A DNA stretch of 42,973 bases, taken from positions 1-42,973 of the forward strand of contig CACKZV010000008.1 in the NCBI GenBank assembly GCA_902604795.1, given 5' to 3'. Both the position numbers and the translations under genes were made by a program. This DNA comes from an uncultured Pelagibacteraceae bacterium. GTDB taxonomy: Bacteria; Pseudomonadota; Alphaproteobacteria; Pelagibacterales; Pelagibacteraceae. The notes under the pieces are model-generated. The model ran no database searches. It saw only the letters and a list, made by a program, of their open reading frames with translations, and was not told where the DNA came from. This document shows, one piece after another, positions 26,243 through 33,882 of the stretch (the stretch's first letter is position 1; each line of letters begins with the position of its first letter).

Positions 26243-26737
26243 TTATTTAGGTTTTTTTTTAACAGATTTTGATTGTTTAGATCGCCACTTGTTGAGATTA
26301 TTTTTAACACCAATATCAAAGGTAGAGATAATTGAAGCTGCATATAATGCGGCATTTATTGCTCCATCTGTACCTATAGCTACAGTTCCAACCGGTATAC
26401 CTTTTGGCATTTGAGCTATTGACAGTAAACTATCTAGACCTTTTAATTTTTTACTTTCAATTGGCACTCCAACTACTGGAATTCTTGTTAGAGACGCAAT
26501 CATTCCTGGCAAATGAGCTGATCCTCCAGCTCCAGCAATTATCACAGAAATATTATTTTTTTCAGCTGATTTTGCATATTTAAACATACGTTCTGGAGTT
26601 CTATGAGCAGAAACTATATTTGTTTCATAATTAATTTTAAGCAATTTAAGAATTTTTTCACAAAATTTCATGGTTGAGTAATCAGAATTACTTCCCATAA
26701 CAATTGATACCTTGTGACTATATTTTTTGTTTTTCAT
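26243..26737 (-). CDS. purE: N5-carboxyaminoimidazole ribonucleotide mutase PurE
   Basis: PurE converts N5-CAIR to CAIR in the purine pathway. The 164-residue product has the class I PurE motifs: SIVMGSNSDYSTMKFCEKIL, the conserved VSAHRTPERMF with the active-site His, AGAGGSAHLPGMIASLT and GIPVGTVAIG. A basic C-terminal tail (rich in K and S) extends slightly beyond the family core. It is the first gene of purEK, with an 87-base spacer to the divergent dipeptidase-like gene. Confidence 0.96.
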   Translation of the reverse strand: MKNKKYSHKVSIVMGSNSDYSTMKFCEKILKLLKINYETNIVSAHRTPERMFKYAKSAEKNNISVIIAGAGGSAHLPGMIASLTRIPVVGVPIESKKLKGLDSLLSIAQMPKGIPVGTVAIGTDGAINAALYAASIISTFDIGVKNNLNKWRSKQSKSVKKKPK

Positions 26738-26824
26738 GATATAAATTTGAATTAATTTAGATTAGCATATTCTTTAAATTTAAACTAGTCGACAAATTAT
26801 ATTATACTTATATGGTCTTTAAAT

Positions 26825-27793
26825 ATGAACTATCGAATTGATAATCTTCAATATTGTAACTGGTCTAGAGATATTTTTCTAATCAATAGGGAAGCTGGGT
26901 TAAATGCAGTACACGTTACTCTAGTGTATCACGAAGATTATGACGAATTTTTGCAAAAAGTAAAAGAGTGGGATAGATTTTTTGAAGAAAATTCAGACTT
27001 AATATTTTTAGGAAAAACGTTTGAAGATATTACAAAAGCTCAATCAGACAATAAAACAGCAATTTTTTTTGGTTTTCAAAATTGTTCACCGATTGAGGAT
27101 GACATCAATTTAATAGAGAAAGTTTATGAGCATGGTTGTAGATTTATGCAACTTACTTATAATAATCAATCTCTTCTAGCCACAGGATGTTATGAAAAAA
27201 ATGATTCTGGAGTCACAAATTTTGGAAGAGAAGCAATTAAAGAAATGAACAGGGTTGGAATAGTTGTGGACATGTCTCATTCAGCAGAGAAAAGTACTTT
27301 GGATGCAATAGAAATAAGTGAAAAACCAATTGCAATTACCCATGCTAATCCTTCTTTCTGGCATCAAGCTGTAAGAAATAAATCAGATTTCTTGTTAAAG
27401 AAACTTTCTGAAAGTGGAGGTATCTTAGGTTTATCATTATATTCTCATCATTTAAAAGATGGAACAAATTGTAAATTAGAAAGCTTTTGTGAAATGGTTG
27501 CTAAAACTGCAGAAATAATGGAAGTAAAAAATATTGGTATTGGATCAGATCTATGTTTAAACCAACCTGACAGTGTTGTTGAATGGATGAGAAATGGAAC
27601 TTGGTCTAAAAGTACAAATTATGGAGAGGGAAGTAAAAAAAAACCTGGATTTCCAAAACAACCTGACTGGTTTCTGGACGCTAGAGGGTTTGATAATTTA
27701 GAAAGTGGATTAAAAAAAGTTGGTTTTAATAAGCAAGAAGTAGAAGGAATTTTAGGAAATAATTGGTTTAATTTTTATAAAGGAATTAATTAA
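26825..27793 (+). CDS. M19 membrane-dipeptidase-like amidohydrolase lacking the HxD metal motif
   Basis: This is a 322-residue TIM-barrel protein of the renal dipeptidase (M19) family. Recognisable M19 positions include the bridging Glu region (FQNCSPIEDD), VVDMSHSAE and PIAITHANPS with the two later His ligands, the AVRNKSD arginine segment and IGIGSDLC with the Asp. The N-terminal HxD metal pair, normally in a DGHND-like motif, is replaced by DNLQYCNWSRD, and LTHN is LTYN, so ordinary dipeptidase activity is doubtful. I recall a similar subfamily in Pseudomonas beside dimethylglycine demethylase genes; that link is from memory. It is the first gene of a four-gene cassette, overlapping the next by one base. 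No signal peptide is seen, so it is cytoplasmic. Confidence 0.82.
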   Translation: MNYRIDNLQYCNWSRDIFLINREAGLNAVHVTLVYHEDYDEFLQKVKEWDRFFEENSDLIFLGKTFEDITKAQSDNKTAIFFGFQNCSPIEDDINLIEKVYEHGCRFMQLTYNNQSLLATGCYEKNDSGVTNFGREAIKEMNRVGIVVDMSHSAEKSTLDAIEISEKPIAITHANPSFWHQAVRNKSDFLLKKLSESGGILGLSLYSHHLKDGTNCKLESFCEMVAKTAEIMEVKNIGIGSDLCLNQPDSVVEWMRNGTWSKSTNYGEGSKKKPGFPKQPDWFLDARGFDNLESGLKKVGFNKQEVEGILGNNWFNFYKGIN

Positions 27794-29448
27794 TGGAAAT
27801 AAGATTAAGAGATCCAAAATTTTTGATGAAACTATCTAAATTGGGATCTTTTCATCAATCAAAATTATCATTTCTAAGATCTTTTTTATCTGAATTTAAA
27901 GATTGGAAATATAGCCGAGATTTATTTCAACTAAATGACAAAGGACATGGTAGAGCAGTTTATTCTTTTACGAAAAATAAAAGAACATATTCTCTAATTT
28001 GTTTTGCTAATGAAATTAAAGATGACGAAAGATCAGATAGAGTAATAGCCACAAAGTGGGATGCTGCTTTTACATTATTTGATGGAATTCCATCAAAAGA
28101 AGACATAGATAGACTTAACAATAATGTTCCAAAACAAGAGGTGGGAAGACTTTCGTATAAGGAATTAACGTTATCTAGAGCTAACAAGTCAGTAAGAGTT
28201 TTCGACCATGTGGTTGACAGTTTATCAAATGGAGTACAACCTAATAAAGAAATTTTATCAAAGGTTGGGTATTTATATAGAACAACAGCAGTTTATGGAT
28301 CTGGAAAATTTGGTTTAGCAGACAGGTTTAGAATTAAAAATAGAGAGGAAATCAGAGGACCTTTTAGATTAGAGATGATGCTAGTTTATCTCGTTAGACA
28401 ATTTACATTTGATCAGGTTAATCATATTGCAAAAAATAAAAATCCAAAACTAGCAGTAGAATTAGATCCTACAATTAGCAGGAACTTAGGAATAGGAAAT
28501 TCCACTGGCCTTGGTATGGCTCCTTTTATTGTTAATCATCCTTCTTTGTTGAATAATTGGATACATGCAAGAGAAACTGCTTTAAAACAAATAAGAGAAA
28601 TTGAGCAAGTTTCAAAAAATGAGATTGATATTTTTTATAATTGCTTAATTAAATCTTTAAAGAATATAACCAGTTGGCACACTGATAGTCAATTTCAAAA
28701 AGAAAAAATCAAAGGTTTAATTGAAGATTTAAAAAAGTTTATAAAATTTATGAAAGAAGATTTTAAATTTCAAAATTCATATCAATTTAATCAAATTTAC
28801 AACTGGTCAGAGGAAAATTTAAATGATGAATGTATAGAATATATTGTATCTATGATGATGGAACCATATGATAACATAGTTAATCCATTGATTACGCAAA
28901 TGAGTTCTGATGAGGAAGAGCATTTTAACATTCCTGTTGATAGAACTATTGAAGATTTAAGAAACATATTAGAAAATAAATATTCTGAAATACTTAAAAT
29001 TGATTTTTTAAAAGACGAAAATAATCAAAACTTTTGGTTTATATCAAAAAATAAAGAAGAGCCTAGAATAGGAGACAGATATATTGATGAAGGATCTGAT
29101 TTAGAACAGCCATTAGCAATTGCAAGAGACATAAATAAACTTTATGAAGCTGTATTTACAAAAAAAAATAGTTCTAAAATTGGCAAATTTTTAAAAGATA
29201 ATAATCATTTAAGACACGTTGTAAGAAGAGCATTTATTGCAGAAAAGTTTCCTTATTCAGAAATTCAAGACAATACAATTGGGTCCAAACTAGTTCCAAT
29301 TGATATGTTAAGATTAAAATTATCATTTTTTGGAGCTATAAAGTTTGATCCTAGATCAGATAAATGGTTGCGTATTTGCATGTTCCAAGGAGCACCTTTG
29401 CCTTCAGAATTGGGAAATTTTGATGATAAATGGATTTATAAATCATAA
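27793..29448 (+). CDS. Large conserved-looking protein of unknown function, 551 aa
   Basis: This is a 551-residue soluble protein without signal peptide or membrane helices. Its motif-like segments look conserved rather than drifting: DERSDRVIATKWDAAFTLFDG (about 77-97), RTTAVYGSGKFGLADR (about 168-183), RGPFRLEMMLVYLVRQFTFD (about 194-213) and GNSTGLGMAPFIVNHPSLLN (about 235-254). Several Arg, His and Asp residues recur in these blocks, which suggests a phosphate- or acid-binding active site, but I cannot name a fold. A charged, helical middle section follows. It shares one base with the dipeptidase-like gene and lies 4 bases before the DUF3726-like gene, so the genes are co-translated. I do not assign a function. 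Confidence 0.75.
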   Translation: MEIRLRDPKFLMKLSKLGSFHQSKLSFLRSFLSEFKDWKYSRDLFQLNDKGHGRAVYSFTKNKRTYSLICFANEIKDDERSDRVIATKWDAAFTLFDGIPSKEDIDRLNNNVPKQEVGRLSYKELTLSRANKSVRVFDHVVDSLSNGVQPNKEILSKVGYLYRTTAVYGSGKFGLADRFRIKNREEIRGPFRLEMMLVYLVRQFTFDQVNHIAKNKNPKLAVELDPTISRNLGIGNSTGLGMAPFIVNHPSLLNNWIHARETALKQIREIEQVSKNEIDIFYNCLIKSLKNITSWHTDSQFQKEKIKGLIEDLKKFIKFMKEDFKFQNSYQFNQIYNWSEENLNDECIEYIVSMMMEPYDNIVNPLITQMSSDEEEHFNIPVDRTIEDLRNILENKYSEILKIDFLKDENNQNFWFISKNKEEPRIGDRYIDEGSDLEQPLAIARDINKLYEAVFTKKNSSKIGKFLKDNNHLRHVVRRAFIAEKFPYSEIQDNTIGSKLVPIDMLRLKLSFFGAIKFDPRSDKWLRICMFQGAPLPSELGNFDDKWIYKS

Positions 29449-29452
29449 ATAA

Positions 29453-30061
29453 ATGAGAAGCTTTAGTGAAATAGAAGTAACTACAAAAAAAGCATCTAAG
29501 GCTATTGGTTTTTCTTGGGGAGTATCAGAGGAGGTTGGAAAAAATATTCGATTACTAGAAATGTTTGGACTACCAGGTCTTAAAAATTTAAACCAATACT
29601 ACAAAATTTATAAAATCAGTAACTTTGAAAATATAGATGAAATATCCGCCTCAAATACTCCAAAGACTTTTTATTGTCCTATATTATCTGGATTAAATTT
29701 TTTTGATCAATCTTCTTCAATATCTAAATTCAATGAAATTGAAATAAATAAGATTGCTTTTCCACTTATATTTTTATCATTTGTAAGCAGAACTTCAGAA
29801 ATTATTGGTAAGAGAATTTTTTTAAAGATGGATGATAAAGAATTTTTATTTAATTTTAACGAGTCTATTTATTCAAACTATCTAACAGGAGACGTATTGG
29901 AAAAATCAGATAAAATTAACTTAAAATTTTTAGATAATAAGAACAGTTTTACTGAAGATGATTGGTCTGAAATTTATAATTTATCGCTAAAAACTTACGT
30001 CGATGAAAGTGATAAATCGAGGGAAAGAACAGCAGGAGCTGGATTAACAGATAATGACTAA
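29453..30061 (+). CDS. DUF3726-like protein
   Basis: This is a 202-residue cytoplasmic protein. The N-terminus (SFSEIEVTTKKASKAIGFSWGVSEEVGKNIRLLE, given here as its key words: EIE, KKA, GFSWG, EE, LE) fits my memory of the DUF3726 family, which begins with an E-I-x3-x-K-A-A-x-G pattern and a G-x-x-W-G-x-A-E-E block. No catalytic motif is obvious and no role is established that I know of. It follows the 551-aa gene after 4 bases and overlaps the small zinc-ribbon gene by 8 bases. Association with the M19-like and 551-aa proteins is its main functional clue. Confidence 0.65.
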   Translation: MRSFSEIEVTTKKASKAIGFSWGVSEEVGKNIRLLEMFGLPGLKNLNQYYKIYKISNFENIDEISASNTPKTFYCPILSGLNFFDQSSSISKFNEIEINKIAFPLIFLSFVSRTSEIIGKRIFLKMDDKEFLFNFNESIYSNYLTGDVLEKSDKINLKFLDNKNSFTEDDWSEIYNLSLKTYVDESDKSRERTAGAGLTDND

Positions 30062-30221
30062 AGAATATGATGCAGAATTAAGTAAGAATTTAGAAGCAGA
30101 TTTAAATGATATTTGTGAAGAGTGTAAAAAAGAAGATGAAAGTGTAACTCAAAATTTATTCCTTACTGGTTTTAAAATATGCAAATCTTGCAGAACATCT
30201 AAAACTGTTTTTCCATTTTAG
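30054..30221 (+). CDS. Small zinc-ribbon protein, 55 aa
   Basis: An ATG at 30054 opens a 55-residue reading frame ending in TAG at 30219-30221. Four cysteines form a C-x2-C ... C-x2-C pattern (Cys21, Cys24, Cys43, Cys46), a typical zinc ribbon, after an acidic helical N-terminus. The start overlaps the DUF3726-like gene by 8 bases and the stop overlaps the convergent Yip1-family gene by 4 bases, the same packing seen for proven genes here. It is likely the fourth member of the cassette. It might bind nucleic acid or act as a protein-interaction subunit; the partner is unknown. Confidence 0.65.
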   Translation: MTKEYDAELSKNLEADLNDICEECKKEDESVTQNLFLTGFKICKSCRTSKTVFPF

Positions 30222-30763
30222 CTAATATTGCTAATCGGAATTGAATTCATTCTATTAATTATGAATGTTATAGATAGAAAAGCTATTATTAGAAAAGATA
30301 AAAATACTATTCCAAATGATTTCAAGTTAGATTTCAAATTCAAAATTTGTTTGGTTGATATTATGAGAGATGCAAAAATCCAAAATTGAGTAAGGAAAAT
30401 AATTGGCAAAACTAAGTCAGGTGTTACTGCAAAAAATCTAATTAAACCTGGTGCATGAGCGTATCCCACAGCTACTAAAATCTTTTTAAAAGGAACCTTA
30501 CTCCCTTTATCTGGAAAAATTTTTACTCCAATTACAAAAATAAAAATAGCCCAAACAAACCATGTTAAAAGAGCTGTCAAGCCTGAGATACCAATTGATG
30601 TTCTAACAATTGAATTTGCTGCTACTGCTCCCGCAACACCATCAAGTATCATTACAAGACCAGCAAAATAGATTGCAGCCTCACCAAAGTATTTATTATC
30701 TCTGTATAAGCTTTTATCTAATTTTAAAGATTTAAAAAAAATTTCTAAAAATTGTGCGAACAT
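30218..30763 (-). CDS. Yip1-family integral membrane protein
   Basis: This is a 181-residue membrane protein with five hydrophobic segments. Its layout resembles the bacterial Yip1 domain family: a soluble N-terminus, a helix near AAIYFAGLVMILDGVAGAVAA, TALLTWFVWAIFIFVIGVKIF, a polar KGSKVPFKKILVAVGYAHAPG loop characteristic of Yip1 proteins, then two more helices. The molecular role of bacterial Yip1 proteins is poorly defined. It is the last gene of the minus-strand operon after the GcvT-like gene, separated from it by a GC-rich hairpin that occupies its ribosome-binding region. It overlaps the zinc-ribbon gene end by 4 bases. Confidence 0.75.
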   Translation of the reverse strand: MFAQFLEIFFKSLKLDKSLYRDNKYFGEAAIYFAGLVMILDGVAGAVAANSIVRTSIGISGLTALLTWFVWAIFIFVIGVKIFPDKGSKVPFKKILVAVGYAHAPGLIRFFAVTPDLVLPIIFLTQFWIFASLIISTKQILNLKSNLKSFGIVFLSFLIIAFLSITFIINRMNSIPISNIS

Positions 30764-30770
30764 TTTAATT

Positions 30771-30793
30771 AGGGAGGAGCTAAACTCCTCCCT
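30771..30793 (-). promoter_or_regulatory. GC-rich intercistronic hairpin in front of the Yip1-family gene
   Basis: A perfect 9-bp inverted repeat (AGGGAGGAG on one side, CTCCTCCCT on the other, 5-base loop) lies between the GcvT-like stop and the Yip1-family ATG. In the minus-strand transcript the 5' arm is AGGGAGGAG, a strong Shine-Dalgarno-like sequence, paired with a 3' arm resembling the anti-Shine-Dalgarno. Only 7 bases (AATTAAA) separate it from the ATG and there is no U-run, so it is not a classical terminator. It may restrict Yip1 translation or stabilise the upstream mRNA. Confidence 0.7.
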
Positions 30794-30802
30794 TAAAATT
30801 AT

Positions 30803-32161
30803 TTAACCTTTTACAACTTCTCTTGTATTTGCGTTGTAAGATTCTTTAAATGGTATATCTACTATTACTGCATCAACAGGTTTACCTGGAGTTTCAGAAT
30901 ATTTCTCTGGCAAATGTACCTTGAACTTAGATCCTACTTTTCCTTTTGGAAATCCATTTGCGTTCAATGTTCCATCAAATGGCACATAACCCATAGCAAT
31001 GTTCTGTTTTTTTTCAGGATGATACCAAGGTGAAGTAACAAAACCTATCGGTTCTCCACCACCCTCATCTGAAATTAGCCAAAAGTCAGGAGCATATTCC
31101 TCAATTGGTTTTCCACCTAATTCAAGACCAACTAATTGAAGTTTGTATGGTCTGTGACCTGCTTTTAAATCAGCTTTCATTTTTTCAAGAGCTTTCTTTC
31201 CTACGTAATCTGCTTTTTTGTTCCATTCTCCTTTACCAGATAATGATACTTGATAACCTAAATTACATTGAAAAGGATTATGTTGGTTGTCCATATCTTG
31301 ACCCCAAGAAAGAATTCCGGCTTGAATTCTTCTATGGTGCGCAGGGGCAATAACCATTAGACTATGTTTTTTTCCTGCTTCAAGAACAGCATTCCACATA
31401 TCCTCAGCATATAAAGTACATTCTCTTAAATAAATTTCATAACCAGCTTCACCTGAAAATCCTGATTGAGATATCACACAACTTCTTCCACCGATTTTAG
31501 CTTCTGCTAAACCATAGAATGGCATATTGTCAAAATCAACTTGATCTCCACATAAATCTTTCATTAATGCTTTAGATTTTGGCCCTTGTATCTGAACTGG
31601 GCTTACATCTATTTCATCAATTTCTACGTTAAATCTCTCATCAGCATTTACGCCTTGTAAATAAAGACCAATATCACTATCAGATAAACTAAACCAAAAT
31701 TCATCTTTTGATATTCTTAAAAGGATAGGATCGTTTAATACTCCACCATAAGCATTGCAAAGAATTACATATCTTGCTCTCATTGGCGAAATTTTTGTAG
31801 CATCTCTTGTTATTACATAGTCAACAAATTTTTCTGCATCTGGACCTTTCACTCTAATTTGTCTTTCTACAGCAACGTTCCACATTGTTACATGATTTAC
31901 TATTGCATCATATTCTACCATTGCACCACCATCCTCAGGTTTTACATATCCTCTTGGATGGTAAATACGATTATATACAGTTGCTCTCCAACAACCTGCT
32001 TTCATTGATAAATGCCAGTAGGGTGATTTTCTTACACGAGTTGAAATTAACATTTCAACTTTTGTTGGTCCGCTTTGTCTTAAATTATAAGGCACTTTTC
32101 TATCAGATTGATCTACTGATGTTACGTGTCTTAACTTACTATAGTCAAATTCATTAGACAT
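30803..32161 (-). CDS. GcvT-family, DmdA-like THF-dependent methyltransferase/demethylase
   Basis: This is a 452-residue cytoplasmic aminomethyltransferase-fold protein. WNVAVERQIRVKGPDAEKFV, LNDPILLRISKDEFWFSLSDSD and the VQIQGPKSKALM and ISQSGFSGEAGYEIYL blocks align with GcvT/DmdA proteins. The WNVA-ERQ, D-W/F-SI/L-DSD and D-DN-NPF-C elements are closer to DMSP demethylase DmdA than to glycine cleavage GcvT. At 452 residues it is longer than SAR11 DmdA (about 370), with a 60-residue N-terminal extension. It overlaps the MetF-like gene by 8 bases, so it probably transfers a methyl group from a substrate to THF, giving 5-methyl-THF for MetF. The substrate may be DMSP, a betaine or another methylated osmolyte; the nearby betaine-type transporter supports this class. 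Confidence 0.78.
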   Translation of the reverse strand: MSNEFDYSKLRHVTSVDQSDRKVPYNLRQSGPTKVEMLISTRVRKSPYWHLSMKAGCWRATVYNRIYHPRGYVKPEDGGAMVEYDAIVNHVTMWNVAVERQIRVKGPDAEKFVDYVITRDATKISPMRARYVILCNAYGGVLNDPILLRISKDEFWFSLSDSDIGLYLQGVNADERFNVEIDEIDVSPVQIQGPKSKALMKDLCGDQVDFDNMPFYGLAEAKIGGRSCVISQSGFSGEAGYEIYLRECTLYAEDMWNAVLEAGKKHSLMVIAPAHHRRIQAGILSWGQDMDNQHNPFQCNLGYQVSLSGKGEWNKKADYVGKKALEKMKADLKAGHRPYKLQLVGLELGGKPIEEYAPDFWLISDEGGGEPIGFVTSPWYHPEKKQNIAMGYVPFDGTLNANGFPKGKVGSKFKVHLPEKYSETPGKPVDAVIVDIPFKESYNANTREVVKG

Positions 32162-32882
32162 AGTTATTCTCCTTCAACCACTTGTTTGTTTCCTTCAAGC
32201 CGCCGAATGTATAAATGTGAAAATAATCAGTATGTGATTTAACTTTCCCAATTAGATCATTAGGGTCTTTAGGTTTCAATAAATCTAATGCCTTACTAAA
32301 ATTAGATTTAAGAAAATTAATGGAATTTTTTGCTCCAACAATATTTGCAAACTTAATTAAGCTAGAAATTTTCATGGGCCCAGTTATTCCAACATGAACT
32401 GGTATTGTTTGTTTAGAAATAAATTCAACAATAGGCTGAGAATCTAGCAACCATTGAGTAACTATATAGTCAGCGTAAGGCTTTTTATCTATCATTGCTT
32501 TTTCTAATTCAGAATCGGATATATCAGGACTACCCTCTGGATGTCCAGCTATTCCGATCTTAATTCCATCAAATAACCCTGTTTCCAATATTTGATAAGA
32601 GCTATCAAATTTTCCAACTGGGTCTCTACTTCCACCTATAGCCAATATCTGTTTTACACCTAAATCTTTACATCTAGAGATATAGTCTTTAAGTTCTTCT
32701 TCGTTACCTATGGATCTGGCTGGGAAATGAGGTACAGGGTTAAATCCTCTCTTGACTAAATCACCAGACTTTTCCGCAGTATCCTTATAATCACCTCCAG
32801 GTAGCATTGTAACATAAACATCTTTAACTTCAGGCAAAGTATCAAGATCTGTGTGAGGTCCAATTTCTAATGAAAAATTCAT
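32154..32882 (-). CDS. Methylenetetrahydrofolate reductase-like protein (MetF family)
   Basis: This 242-residue protein is shorter than typical MetF (about 290-300) but keeps family features. These are an N-terminal strand with FSLEIGP whose Glu corresponds to the essential acidic residue of MetF, VYVTMLPGGDYKDTAE, HFPARSI, ILAIGGSRDP, the IGIAGHPEGSP segment and VHVGITGPM. MetF converts 5,10-methylene-THF and 5-methyl-THF with FAD and a nicotinamide or other electron carrier. It overlaps the DmdA-like gene by 8 bases, so the logical role is oxidation of 5-methyl-THF made by that enzyme. Whether it uses FAD and which carrier it couples to cannot be read here. The 62-base upstream spacer may contain its own promoter. 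Confidence 0.8.
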   Translation of the reverse strand: MNFSLEIGPHTDLDTLPEVKDVYVTMLPGGDYKDTAEKSGDLVKRGFNPVPHFPARSIGNEEELKDYISRCKDLGVKQILAIGGSRDPVGKFDSSYQILETGLFDGIKIGIAGHPEGSPDISDSELEKAMIDKKPYADYIVTQWLLDSQPIVEFISKQTIPVHVGITGPMKISSLIKFANIVGAKNSINFLKSNFSKALDLLKPKDPNDLIGKVKSHTDYFHIYTFGGLKETNKWLKENNYV

Positions 32883-32944
32883 TAATGGATAATTATTTAT
32901 TTTAAAATAACTGTCTAGAAAAATATTAGATCAAAGTGTCAGGG

Positions 32945-33829
32945 TTATTTTTTCTGACCTCTGTGTTTTTGAATTCTCTGACCATACTGCTGTGTTACTC
33001 TGTCAAAGATGATGGCCAGAGCTACTATAGCCAGCCCATTCATCATTCCAAGTGCTAAGTATTGATTAGAAATAGCCTGTAAAATAGGCACTCCCAGACC
33101 TTTAACCCCTATCATTGATGCGATCACTACCATAGCCAGCGCCATCATAATTGTTTGGTTTATTCCAGCAAATATTGTTGGCAATGACAGAGGTATTTGT
33201 ACAGATTTTAACTTTTGCATTGGTGTTGCTCCAAACGCCTCACTTGCCTCAAGTGTTTCTTTATCTACTTCTCTAATTCCAAGATTTGTTAGTCTTACTA
33301 CTGGAGGTAAAGCATAAATGCAGACTGCTAATAATCCAGGCACTTTTCCTATACCTAAAAGCATTATTATAGGTATGAGATAAACGAAACTTGGAATAGT
33401 TTGCATCATATCCAATATCGGTAACACAGCTTTTTCTGCTCTACTTGATTTTGACATTAATACCCCAATTGGAATACCAACTACTATACAAACTAATGTT
33501 GAAACGGAAATTATTGCAACAGTTGCCATACAATTTTTCCACATTCCAAAATAACCTATAATTATAAAACAAATTACAGTTCCTATGACTAGCTTAATAC
33601 TTCTCGACCCAATCCAAGCCAATAAAGCAAATACTCCAATAACGATAGGCCATGGACTATTAACTAATAATTTTTCCAACCAAATCAGAAAATATAACAG
33701 AGGATCAAAAAAACTCTCTATGCCGTCACCATAAGCTCTTGAAAAATCTTTAAAACTTAAATCTATTCCTTTTTTCAGCTCTCTTAGAGCTGTTCTATCC
33801 ATTACAGGAATCTTAGTAAAGAAGTCCAT
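32945..33829 (-). CDS. proW: Betaine-type ABC transporter permease (ProW-like)
   Basis: This is a 294-residue inner-membrane permease. After a soluble N-terminal segment of about 40 residues, six or so hydrophobic helices follow. The conserved IGVLMSKSSRAEKAVLPILDMMQTIPSFVYLIP and the EAA loop ETLEASEAFGATPMQKLKSVQIPLSLP, followed by GINQTIMMALAMVVIASMIG, identify the ProW/OpuAB family. The gene lies downstream of the binding protein, separated by a strong hairpin. Unlike usual proVWX operons no ATPase gene is present in this run; the ProV-like gene at 881 is the only candidate partner in the window. Confidence 0.92.
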   Translation of the reverse strand: MDFFTKIPVMDRTALRELKKGIDLSFKDFSRAYGDGIESFFDPLLYFLIWLEKLLVNSPWPIVIGVFALLAWIGSRSIKLVIGTVICFIIIGYFGMWKNCMATVAIISVSTLVCIVVGIPIGVLMSKSSRAEKAVLPILDMMQTIPSFVYLIPIIMLLGIGKVPGLLAVCIYALPPVVRLTNLGIREVDKETLEASEAFGATPMQKLKSVQIPLSLPTIFAGINQTIMMALAMVVIASMIGVKGLGVPILQAISNQYLALGMMNGLAIVALAIIFDRVTQQYGQRIQKHRGQKK

Positions 33830-33842
33830 AAATTGTTTTAAA

Positions 33843-33870
33843 ATCGAACCCGTTTTACAACGGGTTCGAT
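33843..33870 (-). terminator. Intercistronic hairpin between binding protein and permease
   Basis: A perfect 10-bp inverted repeat (ATCGAACCCG / CGGGTTCGAT, 8-base loop) lies in the 53-base gap between the binding-protein stop and the permease ATG. In the minus-strand transcript it is followed by a short U-run (TTTT before AAAAC). It probably causes partial termination or blocks 3' decay, giving more binding protein than permease. It is the same arrangement as at 9419-9451, with unrelated sequence. The GGTTCGA motif resembles a tRNA T-loop, but no tRNA is present. Confidence 0.8.
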
Positions 33871-33882
33871 AATTTTATTTAA

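Noticed and set aside
32897..32910. Perfect 14-base palindrome TTATTTTAAAATAA upstream of the MetF-like gene
   Set aside because: It is AT-only and such palindromes are expected by chance in this composition; it is not repeated at other promoters in the window.
33863..33870. GGTTCGAT as tRNA T-loop remnant or attachment site
   Set aside because: It is fully explained as the arm of the intercistronic hairpin; no other tRNA arms or integrase gene are present.
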